DNA from: Hexactinellida sp. DTS-2022
Lineage: Eukaryota > Porifera > Hexactinellida
Assembly (NCBI GenBank): GCA_028753945.1
Contig: JAPNXP010000003.1
Location: 6,262,001 to 6,326,000, forward strand
Direction of reading: 5' to 3'
DNA: 64,000 nt
Made by a program: the position numbers and the translations under genes. The notes under the pieces are model-generated. The model did no database searches. It saw only the letters and a program-made list of their open reading frames with translations, and was not told where the DNA came from. Below, piece by piece: positions 15,801 through 29,131 of this stretch; position 1 is the stretch's first letter, and each line of letters starts with the position of its first letter.

Positions 15801-16533
15801 ATGGCACATTATATACAGTAGACCTTCGTTGGGATTCAAAATTCATTATATCAACTAATAACCTAATGAAACATTCATACTTGCTATATCTAGGACATTC
15901 TACAAAGGAGAACCTCGTTAGTATTCGCAATTTATATATCCACTTTATAACATTGTACGCATTTTGCGTACAATACATAGCACATTATATACAGTAGACC
16001 TTCTTTGGGATTCAATATTAACTATATCAACCATAACATAATGAAACATTCATCCTTTCTATATCTAGGACATTCTACAAAGGAGAACCTCGTTAGTATT
16101 CGCTATTTATATATCCACTCTATAACATTGTACGCATTTTGCGTACAATATATAGCGCATTATATACAGTAGACCTTCTTTGGCATTCGAAATTCATTAT
16201 ATCAACCAATAACATAATGAAACATTCATACTTGCTTATCTAGGACATTCTACAAAGGAGAACCTCGTTAGTATTCGCTATTTATATATCCACTTTATAA
16301 CATTGTACGCATTTTGCGTACAATATATAGCACACTATATACAGTAGCCCTTCGTTGGGATTCGAAATTCATTATATCAACCAATAACATAATGAAACAT
16401 TCATACTTGCTATATCTAGGACATTCTACAATGGAGAACCTCGTTAGTATTCGCTATTTATATATCCACTCTATAACATTGTACGCATTTTGCGTACAAT
16501 ATATAGCACATTATATACAGTAGACCTTCGTTG
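12850..16533. repeat. 3.68-kb segmental duplication, copy 2 (21 monomers)
   Basis: Near-identical partner of 8813-12496, the next copy in the same orientation, separated from it by only two monomers. Near identity over 3.7 kb points to a recent unequal exchange or amplification. The right end passes directly into G-type sequence (TTGAGATTCG), a different neighbour from copy 1. Confidence 0.88.
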
Positions 16534-19500
16534 AGATTCGAAATTCATTATATCAACCAATAACATAATGAAACATTCATACTTGCTTATCTAGGACATT
16601 CTACAAAGGAGAACCTCGTTAGTATTCGCAATTTATATATCCACTTTATAATATTGTACGCATTTTGCGTACAATACATAGCACATTATATACAGTAGAC
16701 CTTCTTTGGGATTCAATATTAACTATATCTATCATAACATAATGAAACATTCATACTTGCTATATCTAGGACATTCTACAAAGGAGAACCTCGTTAGTAT
16801 TCGCTATTTATATATCCACTCTATAACATTGTACGCATTTTGCGTACAATATATAGCGCATTATATACAGTAGACCTTCTTTGGCATTCGAAATTCATTA
16901 TATCAACCAATAACATAATGAAACATTCATACTTGCTTATCTAGGACATTCTACAAAGGAGAACCTCGTTAGTATTCGCTATTTATATATCCACTTTATA
17001 ACATTGTACGCATTTTGCGTACAATATATAGCACACTATATACAGTAGCCCTTCGTTGGGATTCGAAATTCATTATATCAACCAATAACATAATGAAACA
17101 TTCATACTTGCTATATCTAGGACATTCTACAATGGAGAACCTCGTTAGTATTCGCTATTTATATATCCACTCTATAACATTGTACGCATTTTGCGTACAA
17201 TATATAGCACATTATATACAGTAGACCTTCGTTGAGATTCGAAATTCATTATATCAACCAATAACATAATGAAACATTCATACTTGCTTATCTAGGACAT
17301 TCTACAAAGGAGAACCTCGTTTGTATTCGCAATTTATATATCCACTTTATAACATTGTACGCATTTTGCGTACAATATATAGCACATTATATACAGTAGA
17401 CCTTCTTTGGGATTAGAAATTCATTATATCAACCAATAACATAAGAAACATTCGTACTTGCTTAAACTAGGATATTCTACAAAGGAGAACCTCGTTGGTA
17501 TTCGCTATTTATATATCCACTTTATAACATTGTACGCATTTTGCGTACAATATATAGCACATTATATACAGTAGACCTTCGTTGAGATTCGAAATTCATT
17601 ATATCAACCAATAACATAATGAAACATTCATACTTGCTTATCTAGGACATTCTACAAAGGAGAACCTCGTTAGTATTCGCTATTTATTTATCCACTTTAT
17701 AACATTGTACGCATTTTGCGTACAATAAATAGCACATTATATACAGTAGACCTTCGTTGGGATTAGAAATTCATTAAATCAACCAATAACTTAATGAAAC
17801 ATTCATACTTGCTATATCTAGGACATTCTACAAAGGAGAACCTCGTTTGTATTCGCAATTTATATATCCACTTTATAACATTGTACGCATTTTGCGTACA
17901 ATATATAGCACATTATATACAGTAGACCTTCTTTGGGATTAGAAATTCATTATATCAACCAATAACATAAGAAACATTCGTACTTGCTTAAACTAGGATA
18001 TTCTACAAAGGAGAACCTCGTTGGTATTCGCTATTTATATATCCACTTTATAACATTGTACGCATTTTGCGTACAATATATAGCGCATTATATGCAGTAG
18101 ACCTTCGTTGGGATTCAAAATTCATTATGTCAACCAATAACATTATGAAACATTCATACTTTCTATATCTAGGACATTCTACAAAGGAGAACCTCGTTAG
18201 TATTCGCTATTTATATATCCACTTTATAACATTGTACGCATTTTGCGTACAATATATAGCACACTATATACAGTAGCCCTTCGTTGGGATTCGAAATTCA
18301 TTATATCAACCAATAACATAATGAAACATTCATACTTGCTATATCTAGGACATTCTACAATGGAGAACCTCGTTAGTATTCGCTATTTATATATCCACTC
18401 TATAACATTGTACGCATTTTGCGTACAATATATAGCACATTATATACAGTAGACCTTCGTTGAGATTCGAAATTCATTATATCAACCAATAACATAATGA
18501 AACATTCATACTTGCTTATCTAGGACATTCTACAAAGGAGAACCTCGTTAGTATTCGCTATTTATTTATCCACTTTATAACATTGTACGCATTTTGCGTA
18601 CAATAAATAGCACATTATATACAGTAGACCTTCGTTGGGATTAGAAATTCATTATATCAACCAATAACTTAATGAAACATTCATACTTGCTATATCTAGG
18701 ACATTCTACATAGGAGGACCTCGTTGGTATTCGCTATTTATATATCCACTTTATAACATTGTACGCATTTTGCGTACAATATATAGCACATTATATACAG
18801 TAGACCTTCTTTGGGATTAGAAATTCATTATATCAACCAATAACATAAGAAACATTCGTACTTGCTTAAACTAGGATATTCTACAATGGAGAACCTCGTT
18901 GGTATTCGCTATTTATATATCCACTTTATAACATTGTACGCATTTTGCGTACAATAAATAGCGCATTATATGCAGTAGACCTTCGTTGGGATTCAAAATT
19001 CATTATATCAACCAATAACATAATGAAACATTCATACTTGCTATATCTAGGACATTCTACAAAGGAGAACCTCGTTAGTATTCGCTATTTATATATCCAC
19101 TCTATAACATTGTACGCATTTTGCGTACAATATATAGCACATTATATACAGTAGACCTTCGTTGAGATTCGAAATTCATTATATCAACCAATAACATAAT
19201 GAAACATTCATACTTGCTTATCTAGGACATTCTACAAAGGAGAACCTCGTTAGTATTCGCTATTTATTTATCCACTTTATAACATTGTACGCATTTTGCG
19301 TACAATAAATAGCACATTATATACAGTAGACCTTCGTTGGGATTAGAAATTCATTATATCAACCAATAACTTAATGAAACATTCATACTTGCTATATCTA
19401 GGACATTCTACAAAGGAGAACCTCGTTTGTATTCGCAATTTATATATCCACTTTATAACATTGTACGCATTTTGCGTACAATATATAGCACATTATATAC

Positions 19501-20704
19501 AGTAGACCTTCTTTGGGATTAGAAATTCATTATATCAACCAATAACATAAGAAACATTCGTACTTGCTTAAACTAGGATATTCTACAAAGGAGAACCTCG
19601 TTGGTATTCGCTATTTATATATCCACTTTATAACATTGTACGCATTTTGCGTACAATATATAGCACATTATATACAGTAGACCTTCGTTGGGATTCGAAA
19701 TTCATTATATCAACCAATAACTTAATGAAACATTCATACTTGCTATATCTAGGACATTCTACAAAGGAGAACCTCGTTTGTATTCGCAATTTATATATCC
19801 ACTTTATAACATTGTACGCATTTTGCGTACAATATATAGCACATTATATACAGTAGACCTTCTTTGGGATTATAAATTCATTATATCAACCAATAACATA
19901 AGAAACATTCGTACTTGCTTAAACTAGGATATTCTACAAAGGAGAACCTCGTTGGTATTCGCTATTTATATATCCACTTTATAACATTGTACGCATTTTG
20001 CGTACAATATATAGCGCATTATATGCAGTAGACCTTCGTTGGGATTCAAAATTCATTATGTCAACCAATAACATTATGAAACATTCATACTTTCTATATC
20101 TAGGACATTCTACAAAGGAGAACCTCGTTAGTATTCGCTATTTATATATCCACTTTATAACATTGTACGCATTTTGCGTACAATAAATAGCGCATTATAT
20201 GCAGTAGACCTTCGTTGGGATTCAAAATTCATTATGTCAACCAATAACATTATGAAACATTCATACTTTCTATATCTAGGACATTCTACAAAGGAGAACC
20301 TCGTTAGTATTCGCTATTTATATATCCACTCTATAACATTGTACGCATTTTGCGTACAATATATAGCACATTATATACAGTAGACCTTCGTTGAGATTCG
20401 AAATTCATTATATCAACCAATAACATAATGAAACATTCATACTTGCTTATCTAGGACATTCTACAAAGGAGAACCTCGTTAGTATTCGCTATTTATTTAT
20501 CCACTTTATAACATTGTACGCATTTTGCGTACAATAAATAGCACATTATATACAGTAGACCTTCGTTGGGATTAGAAATTCATTATATCAACCAATAACT
20601 TAATGAAACATTCATACTTGCTATATCTAGGACATTCTACAAAGGAGAACCTCGTTAGTATTCGCAATTTATATATCCACTTTATAACATTGTACGCATT
20701 TTGC
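16494..20704. repeat. G/L/K/C/S mosaic block
   Basis: Approximate order: G U J S G K G L K C S G L K C G L K L-like K C C G L. It contains the rare L variant TAGGAGG at 18711, the L variant ATTAAATCAACC near 17773, and a K variant with GGGATTATAAATTC near 19866. These private variants are shared with HOR blocks 20-40 kb downstream. No stable long period is maintained here. Confidence 0.8.
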
Positions 20705-23700
20705 GTACAATATATAGCACACTATATACAGTAGCCCTTCGTTGGGATTCAAAATTCATTATATCAACTAATAACCTAATGAAACATTCATACTTGCTAT
20801 ATCTAGGACATTCTACAAAGGAGAACCTCGTTAGTATTCGCAATTTATATATCCACTTTATAACATTGTACGCATTTTGCGTACAATATATAGCACACTA
20901 TATACAGTAGCCCTTCGTGGGGATTCGAAATTCATTATATCAACCAATAACATAATGAAACATTCATACTTGCTATATCTAGGACATTCTACAAAGGAGA
21001 ACCTCGTTAGTATTCGCAATTTATATATCCACTTTATAACATTGTACGCATTTTGCATACAATACATAGCACATTATATACAGTAGACCTTCGTTGGGAT
21101 TCGAAATTCATTATATCAACCAATAACATAATGAAACATTCATACTTGCTATATCTAGGACATTCTACAATGGAGAACCTCGTTAGTATTCGCAATTTAT
21201 ATATCCACTTTATAACATTGTACGCATTTTGCGTACAATACATAGCACATTATATACAGTAGCCCTTCTTTGGGATTCAATATTAACTATATCAACCAAT
21301 AACATAATGAAACATTCATACTTGCTATATCTAGGACATTCTACAATGGAGAACCTCGTTAGTATTCGCAATTTATATATCCACTTTATAACATTGTACG
21401 CATTTTGCGTACAATACATAGCACATTATATACAGTAGCCCTTCTTTGGGATTCAATATTAACTATATCAACCATAACATAATGAAACATTCATCCTTTC
21501 TATATCTAGGACATTCTACAATGGAGAACCTCGTTAGTATTCGCAATTTATATATCCACTTTATAACATTGTACGCATTTTGCATACAATACATAGCACA
21601 TTATATACAGTAGACCTTCGTTGGGATTCGAAATTCATTATATCAACCAATAACATAATGAAACATTCATACTTGCTATATCTAGGACATTCTACAATGG
21701 AGAACCTCGTTAGTATTCGCAATTTATATATCCACTTTATAACATTGTACGCATTTTGCGTACAATACATAGCACATTATATACAGTAGCCCTTCTTTGG
21801 GATTCAATATTAACTATATCAACCATAACATAATGAAACATTCATCCTTTCTATATCTAGGACATTCTACAATGGAGAACCTCGTTAGTATTCGCAATTT
21901 ATATATCCACTTTATAACATTGTACGCATTTTGCGTACAATACATGGCACATTATATACAGTAGACCTTCGTTGGGATTCAAAATTCATTATATCAACTA
22001 ATAACCTAATGAAACATTCATACTTGCTATATCTAGGACATTCTACAAAGGAGAACCTCGTTAGTATTCGCAATTTATATATCCACTTTATAACATTGTA
22101 CGCATTTTGCGTACAATACATAGCACATTATATACAGTAGACCTTCTTTGGGATTCAATATTAACTATATCAACCATAACATAATGAAACATTCATCCTT
22201 TCTATATCTAGGACATTCTACAATGGAGAACCTCGTTAGTATTCGCAATTTATATATCCACTTTATAACATTGTACGCATTTTGCGTACAATACATGGCA
22301 CATTATATACAGTAGACCTTCGTTGGGATTCAAAATTCATTATATCAACTAATAACCTAATGAAACATTCATACTTGCTATATCTAGGACATTCTACAAA
22401 GGAGAACCTCGTTAGTATTCGCAATTTATATATCCACTTTATAACATTGTACGCATTTTGCGTACAATACATAGCGCATTATATGCAGTAGACCTTCGTT
22501 GGGATTCAAAATTCATTATGTCAACCAATAACATTATGAAACATTCATACTTTCTATATCTAGGACATTCTACAAAGGAGAACCTCGTTAGTATTCGCTA
22601 TTTATATATCCACTTTATAACATTGTACGCATTTTGCGTACAATATATAGCACACTATATACAGTAGCCCTTCGTTGGGATTCGAAATTCATTATATCAA
22701 CCAATAACATAATGAAACATTCATACTTGCTATATCTAGGACATTCTACAATGGAGAACCTCGTTAGTATTCGCTATTTATATATCCACTCTATAACATT
22801 GTACGCATTTTGCGTACAATATATAGCACATTATATACAGTAGACCTTCGTTGAGATTCGAAATTCATTATATCAACCAATAACATAATGAAACATTCAT
22901 ACTTGCTTATCTAGGACATTCTACAAAGGAGAACCTCGTTAGTATTCGCTATTTATTTATCCACTTTATAACATTGTACGCATTTTGCGTACAATAAATA
23001 GCACATTATATACAGTAGACCTTCGTTGGGATTAGAAATTCATTATATCAACCAATAACTTAATGAAACATTCATACTTGCTATATCTAGGACATTCTAC
23101 AAAGGAGAACCTCGTTTGTATTCGCAATTTATATATCCACTTTATAACATTGTACGCATTTTTCGTACAATATATAGCACATTATATACAGTAGACCTTC
23201 GTTGGGATTCAAAATTCATTATATCAACCAATAACATAATGAAACATTGATACTTTCTATATCTAGGACATTCTACAAAGGAGAACTTCGTTGGTATTCG
23301 CAATTTATATATCCACTTTATAACATTGTACGCATTTGAGTACAATATATAGCACATTATATACAGTAGACCTTCGTTGGGATTCAAAATTCATTATATC
23401 AACCAATAACATAATGAAACATTCATACTTTCTATATCTAGGACATTCTACAAAGGAGAACCTCGTTAGTATTCGCTATTTATATATCCACTTTATAACA
23501 TTGTACGCATTTTGCGTACAATATATAGCACACTATATACAGTAGCCCTTCGTTGGGATTCAAAATTCATTATATCAACTAATAACCTAATGAAACATTC
23601 ATACTTGCTATATCTAGGACATTCTACAAAGGAGAACCTCGTTAGTATTCGCAATTTATATATCCACTTTATAACATTGTACGCATTTTGCGTACAATAT

Positions 23701-24919
23701 ATAGCACACTATATACAGTAGCCCTTCGTTGGGATTCGAAATTCATTATATCAACCAATAACATAATGAAACATTCATACTTGCTATATCTAGGACATTC
23801 TACAATGGAGAACCTCGTTAGTATTCGCAATTTATATATCCACTTTATAACATTGTACGCATTTTGCGTACAATACATAGCACATTATATACAGTAGACC
23901 TTCGTTGGGATTCGAAATTCATTATATCAACCAATAACATAATGAAACATTCATACTTGCTATATCTAGGACATTCTACAATGGAGAACCTCGTTAGTAT
24001 TCGCAATTTATATATCCACTTTATAACATTGTACGCATTTTGCGTACAATACATAGCACATTATATACAGTAGCCCTTCTTTGGGATTCAATATTAACTA
24101 TATCAACCATAACATAATGAAACATTCATCCTTTCTATATCTAGGACATTCTACAATGGAGAACCTCGTTAGTATTCGCAATTTATATATCCACTTTATA
24201 ACATTGTACGCATTTTGCGTACAATACATGGCACATTATATACAGTAGACCTTCGTTGGGATTCAAAATTCATTATATCAACTAATAACCTAATGAAACA
24301 TTCATACTTGCTATATCTAGGACATTCTACAAAGGAGAACCTCGTTAGTATTCGCAATTTATATATCCACTTTATAACATTGTACGCATTTTGCGTACAA
24401 TACATAGCACATTATATACAGTAGACCTTCTTTGGGATTCAATATTAACTATATCAACCATAACATAATGAAACATTCATCCTTTCTATATCTAGGACAT
24501 TCTACAAAGGAGAACCTCGTTAGTATTCGCAATTTATATATCCACTTTATAATATTGTACGCATTTTGCGTACAATACATAGCACATTATATACAGTAGA
24601 CCTTCTTTGGGATTCAATATTAACTATATCTATCATAACATAATGAAACATTCATACTTGCTATATCTAGGACATTCTACAAAGGAGAACCTCGTTAGTA
24701 TTCGCTATTTATATATCCACTCTATAACATTGTACGCATTTTGCGTACAATATATAGCGCATTATATACAGTAGACCTTCTTTGGCATTCGAAATTCATT
24801 ATATCAACCAATAACATAATGAAACATTCATACTTGCTTATCTAGGACATTCTACAAAGGAGAACCTCGTTAGTATTCGCTATTTATATATCCACTTTAT
24901 AACATTGTACGCATTTTGC
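20705..24919. repeat. V/H/N-rich mosaic leading into the 12-mer HOR
   Basis: Order: SH-chimera, Sn, N, V-like, V, N, V, H, V, H, C, S, G, L, then two diverged monomers (palindrome spacers TTTCGTAC at 23162 and GAGTAC at 23339), SH, Sn, N, V, H, V, U, J. The V-H pair repeats with a 351-bp period at 21935/22286. The stretch from about 23.16 to 24.04 kb matches 10.87-11.75 kb at an offset of 12289 (70 monomers). Two monomers carry GCATTTTGCATAC (near 21056 and 21583), a rare palindrome change. Confidence 0.8.
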
Positions 24920-27185
24920 GTACAATATATAGCACACTATATACAGTAGCCCTTCGTTGGGATTCGAAATTCATTATATCAACCAATAACATAATGAAAC
25001 ATTCATACTTGCTATATCTAGGACATTCTACAATGGAGAACCTCGTTAGTATTCGCTATTTATATATCCACTTTATAACATTGTACGCATTTTGCGTACA
25101 ATACATAGCACATTATATACAGTAGACCTTCGTTGGGATTCGAAATTCATTATATCAACCAATAACATAATGAAACATTCATACTTGCTATATCTAGGAC
25201 ATTCTACAATGGAGAACCTCGTTAGTATTCGCAATTTATATATCCACTTTATAACATTGTACGCATTTTGCGTACAATACATAGCACATTATATACAGTA
25301 GCCCTTCTTTGGGATTCAATATTAACTATATCAACCATAACATAATGAAACATTCATCCTTTCTATATCTAGGACATTCTACAATGGAGAACCTCGTTAG
25401 TATTCGCAATTTATATATCCACTTTATAACATTGTACGCATTTTGCGTACAATACATGGCACATTATATACAGTAGACCTTCGTTGGGATTCAAAATTCA
25501 TTATATCAACTAATAACCTAATGAAACATTCATACTTGCTATATCTAGGACATTCTACAAAGGAGAACCTCGTTAGTATTCGCAATTTATATATCCACTT
25601 TATAACATTGTACGCATTTTGCGTACAATACATAGCACATTATATACAGTAGACCTTCTTTGGGATTCAATATTAACTATATCAACCATAACATAATGAA
25701 ACATTCATCCTTTCTATATCTAGGACATTCTACAAAGGAGAACCTCGTTAGTATTCGCAATTTATATATCCACTTTATAATATTGTACGCATTTTGCGTA
25801 CAATACATAGCACATTATATACAGTAGACCTTCTTTGGGATTCAATATTAACTATATCTATCATAACATAATGAAACATTCATACTTGCTATATCTAGGA
25901 CATTCTACAAAGGAGAACCTCGTTAGTATTCGCTATTTATATATCCACTCTATAACATTGTACGCATTTTGCGTACAATATATAGCGCATTATATACAGT
26001 AGACCTTCTTTGGCATTCGAAATTCATTATATCAACCAATAACATAATGAAACATTCATACTTGCTTATCTAGGACATTCTACAAAGGAGAACCTCGTTG
26101 GTATTCGCTATTTATATATCCACTTTATAACATTGTACGCATTTTGCGTACAATATATAGCACATTATATACAGTAGACCTTCGTTGAGATTCGAAATTC
26201 ATTATATCAACCAATAACATAATGAAACATTCATACTTGCTTATCTAGGACATTCTACAAAGGAGAACCTCGTTAGTATTCGCTATTTATTTATCCACTT
26301 TATAACATTGTACGCATTTTGCGTACAATAAATAGCACATTATATACAGTAGACCTTCGTTGGGATTAGAAATTCATTAAATCAACCAATAACTTAATGA
26401 AACATTCATACTTGCTATATCTAGGACATTCTACAAAGGAGAACCTCGTTTGTATTCGCAATTTATATATCCACTTTATAACATTGTACGCATTTTGCGT
26501 ACAATATATAGCACATTATATACAGTAGACCTTCTTTGGGATTAGAAATTCATTATATCAACCAATAACATAAGAAACATTCGTACTTGCTTAAACTAGG
26601 ATATTCTACAAAGGAGAACCTCGTTGGTATTCGCTATTTATATATCCACTTTATAACATTGTACGCATTTTGCGTACAATATATAGCACATTATATGCAG
26701 TAGACCTTCGTTGGGATTCAAAATTCATTATGTCAACCAATAACATTATGAAACATTCATACTTTCTATATCTAGGACATTCTACAAAGGAGAACCTCGT
26801 TAGTATTCGCTATTTATATATCCACTTTATAACATTGTACGCATTTTGCGTACAATATATAGCACACTATATACAGTAGCCCTTCGTTGGGATTCGAAAT
26901 TCATTATATCAACCAATAACATAATGAAACATTCATACTTGCTATATCTAGGACATTCTACAAAGGAGAACCTCGTTAGTATTCGCAATTTATATATCCA
27001 CTTTATAACATTGTACGCATTTTGCGTACAATATATAGCACACTATATACAGTAGCCCTTCGTTGGGATTCGAAATTCATTATATCAACCAATAACATAA
27101 TGAAACATTCATACTTGCTATATCTAGGACATTCTACAATGGAGAACCTCGTTAGTATTCGCAATTTATATATCCACTTTATAAC

Positions 27186-27208
27186 ATTGTACGCATTTTG
27201 CGTACAAT
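27186..27208. other. Conserved 23-bp palindrome at the monomer junction (example)
   Basis: Arms ATTGTACGCA and TGCGTACAAT are exact reverse complements, separated by TTT. The site occurs once per monomer and is intact in the great majority of copies after about 5.4 kb, while nearby positions vary freely between classes. Broken forms (GCATTTGAGTAC, GCATTTTGAGTAC, GCATTTTTCGTAC, GTGCGCATTTGAG, GCATTTTGCATAC) are mostly confined to diverged monomers and their copies. A dyad of this kind could be a homodimer protein-binding site, a cruciform-forming site or a recombination hotspot. No function is demonstrated. Confidence 0.9.
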
Positions 27209-27233
27209 ACATAGCACATTATATACAGTAGAC

Positions 27234-27250
27234 CTTCGTTGGGATTCGAA
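27234..27250 (+). other. CENP-B-box-like motif (example)
   Basis: CTTCGTTGGGATTCGAA shares its first nine bases, CTTCGTTGG, with the human alpha-satellite CENP-B box CTTCGTTGGAAACGGGA. The essential pattern is TTCG-n4-A-n2-CGGG. Here TTCG is followed by five bases, then A, two bases and CGAA. So the first core is exact, the spacer is one base longer and the last core keeps only CG. It is a resemblance, not a canonical box. Classes G, S and N keep TTCG and ATTCG. L, C and H keep TTCG but lose the second CG (ATTAG or ATTCA). K, V, U and J read TTCT. Confidence 0.45.
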
Positions 27251-27323
27251 ATTCATTATATCAACCAATAACATAATGAAACATTCATACTTGCTATATC
27301 TAGGACATTCTACAATGGAGAAC
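27235..27323 (+). repeat. Half-monomer 1 (~89 bp), ancestral subrepeat
   Basis: This half starts TTCGTTGGGATTCGAAATT and ends GGAGAAC. It aligns with the following 87 bases: TTCGTTGG/ATTCG/AATT, then TATATC, then ATAACAT, CATT, TATAT..AG.ACATT, TACA, AGA-ACC occur in the same order in both. By eye the first 40 bases are about three-quarters identical and the remainder weaker. The 176-bp unit therefore looks like a diverged dimer of an ancestral repeat of about 88 bp. Confidence 0.75.
27252..27280. other. Second inverted repeat, 8-bp arms (example)
   Basis: TTCATTAT and ATAATGAA are reverse complements separated by 13 bases (ATCAACCAATAAC). The arms are intact in S, N and G monomers. Class H changes one arm base to give TTCATTA/TAATGAA (7 bp). 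K (CATAAGAAAC), L (CTTAATGAA) and C (CATTATGAA) shorten or break it. It is much less conserved than the junction palindrome. Confidence 0.7.
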
Positions 27324-27410
27324 CTCGTTAGTATTCGCAATTTATATATCCACTTTATAACATTGTACGCATTTTGCGTACAATACATAGCACATTATAT
27401 ACAGTAGCCC
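27324..27410 (+). repeat. Half-monomer 2 (~87 bp), ancestral subrepeat
   Basis: The partner of the preceding half begins CTCGTTAGTATTCGCAATTT and ends CAGTAG-CCC or CAGTAG-ACC in the next monomer. It contains the perfect palindrome, which half 1 lacks; the homologous stretch in half 1 reads GAAACATTCATACTTGC. In some monomers at the array start (for example near 120-140) this half reads CTTCGTTGGTATTCGC, almost the same as half 1. That supports a common origin and suggests those copies keep an older state. Confidence 0.75.
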
Positions 27411-29131
27411 TTCTTTGGGATTCAATATTAACTATATCAACCATAACATAATGAAACATTCATCCTTTCTATATCTAGGACATTCTACAATGGAGAACCT
27501 CGTTAGTATTCGCAATTTATATATCCACTTTATAACATTGTACGCATTTTGCGTACAATACATGGCACATTATATACAGTAGACCTTCGTTGGGATTCAA
27601 AATTCATTATATCAACTAATAACCTAATGAAACATTCATACTTGCTATATCTAGGACATTCTACAAAGGAGAACCTCGTTAGTATTCGCAATTTATATAT
27701 CCACTTTATAACATTGTACGCATTTTGCGTACAATACATAGCACATTATATACAGTAGACCTTCTTTGGGATTCAATATTAACTATATCAACCATAACAT
27801 AATGAAACATTCATCCTTTCTATATCTAGGACATTCTACAAAGGAGAACCTCGTTAGTATTCGCAATTTATATATCCACTTTATAATATTGTACGCATTT
27901 TGCGTACAATACATAGCACATTATATACAGTAGACCTTCTTTGGGATTCAATATTAACTATATCTATCATAACATAATGAAACATTCATACTTGCTATAT
28001 CTAGGACATTCTACAAAGGAGAACCTCGTTAGTATTCGCTATTTATATATCCACTCTATAACATTGTACGCATTTTGCGTACAATATATAGCGCATTATA
28101 TACAGTAGACCTTCTTTGGCATTCGAAATTCATTATATCAACCAATAACATAATGAAACATTCATACTTGCTTATCTAGGACATTCTACAAAGGAGAACC
28201 TCGTTGGTATTCGCTATTTATATATCCACTTTATAACATTGTACGCATTTTGCGTACAATATATAGCACATTATATACAGTAGACCTTCGTTGAGATTCG
28301 AAATTCATTATATCAACCAATAACATAATGAAACATTCATACTTGCTTATCTAGGACATTCTACAAAGGAGAACCTCGTTAGTATTCGCTATTTATTTAT
28401 CCACTTTATAACATTGTACGCATTTTGCGTACAATAAATAGCACATTATATACAGTAGACCTTCGTTGGGATTAGAAATTCATTAAATCAACCAATAACT
28501 TAATGAAACATTCATACTTGCTATATCTAGGACATTCTACAAAGGAGAACCTCGTTTGTATTCGCAATTTATATATCCACTTTATAACATTGTACGCATT
28601 TTGCGTACAATATATAGCACATTATATACAGTAGACCTTCTTTGGGATTAGAAATTCATTATATCAACCAATAACATAAGAAACATTCGTACTTGCTTAA
28701 ACTAGGATATTCTACAAAGGAGAACCTCGTTGGTATTCGCTATTTATATATCCACTTTATAACATTGTACGCATTTTGCGTACAATATATAGCACATTAT
28801 ATGCAGTAGACCTTCGTTGGGATTCAAAATTCATTATGTCAACCAATAACATTATGAAACATTCATACTTTCTATATCTAGGACATTCTACAAAGGAGAA
28901 CCTCGTTAGTATTCGCTATTTATATATCCACTTTATAACATTGTACGCATTTTGCGTACAATATATAGCACACTATATACAGTAGCCCTTCGTTGGGATT
29001 CGAAATTCATTATATCAACCAATAACATAATGAAACATTCATACTTGCTATATCTAGGACATTCTACAAAGGAGAACCTCGTTAGTATTCGCAATTTATA
29101 TATCCACTTTATAACATTGTACGCATTTTGC

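Larger units (their letters stand above)
27202..27377 (+). repeat. Representative 176-bp monomer (class N)
   Basis: A full-length monomer near the consensus, from GTACAATA to the base before the next GTACAATA. It carries the CENP-B-box-like motif in its first quarter, the TTCATTAT/ATAATGAA inverted repeat next, CTAGGACATTC in the middle, CCTCGTTAGTATTCGC at about position 122, and the palindrome across its end. Other classes differ from it at roughly 3 to 20 positions. Length 176 is not a multiple of three, so no reading frame can run on through successive monomers. The size is close to one nucleosome plus linker, as in many centromeric satellites; that comparison is general knowledge, not evidence of positioning here. 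Confidence 0.95.
24920..29131. repeat. 12-monomer HOR, 2106 bp, two full copies
   Basis: Order per unit: S N V H V U J G L K C S, lengths 176+176+175+176+175+175+175+175+176+175+176+176 = 2106. Copy 1 is 24920-27025 and copy 2 is 27026-29131. Twelve classes in the same order at an exact 2106-base offset make this a true higher-order repeat. The copies differ at a few positions, for example CGCTATTT against CGCAATTT in the first monomer. Confidence 0.92.

Noticed and set aside
27261-27272. CCAAT box (AACCAATAAC) as a promoter element in each monomer
   Set aside because: The pentamer is expected by chance in this composition, is lost in V and U classes (CCATAAC, TATCATAAC), and no transcript or start-site evidence is available.
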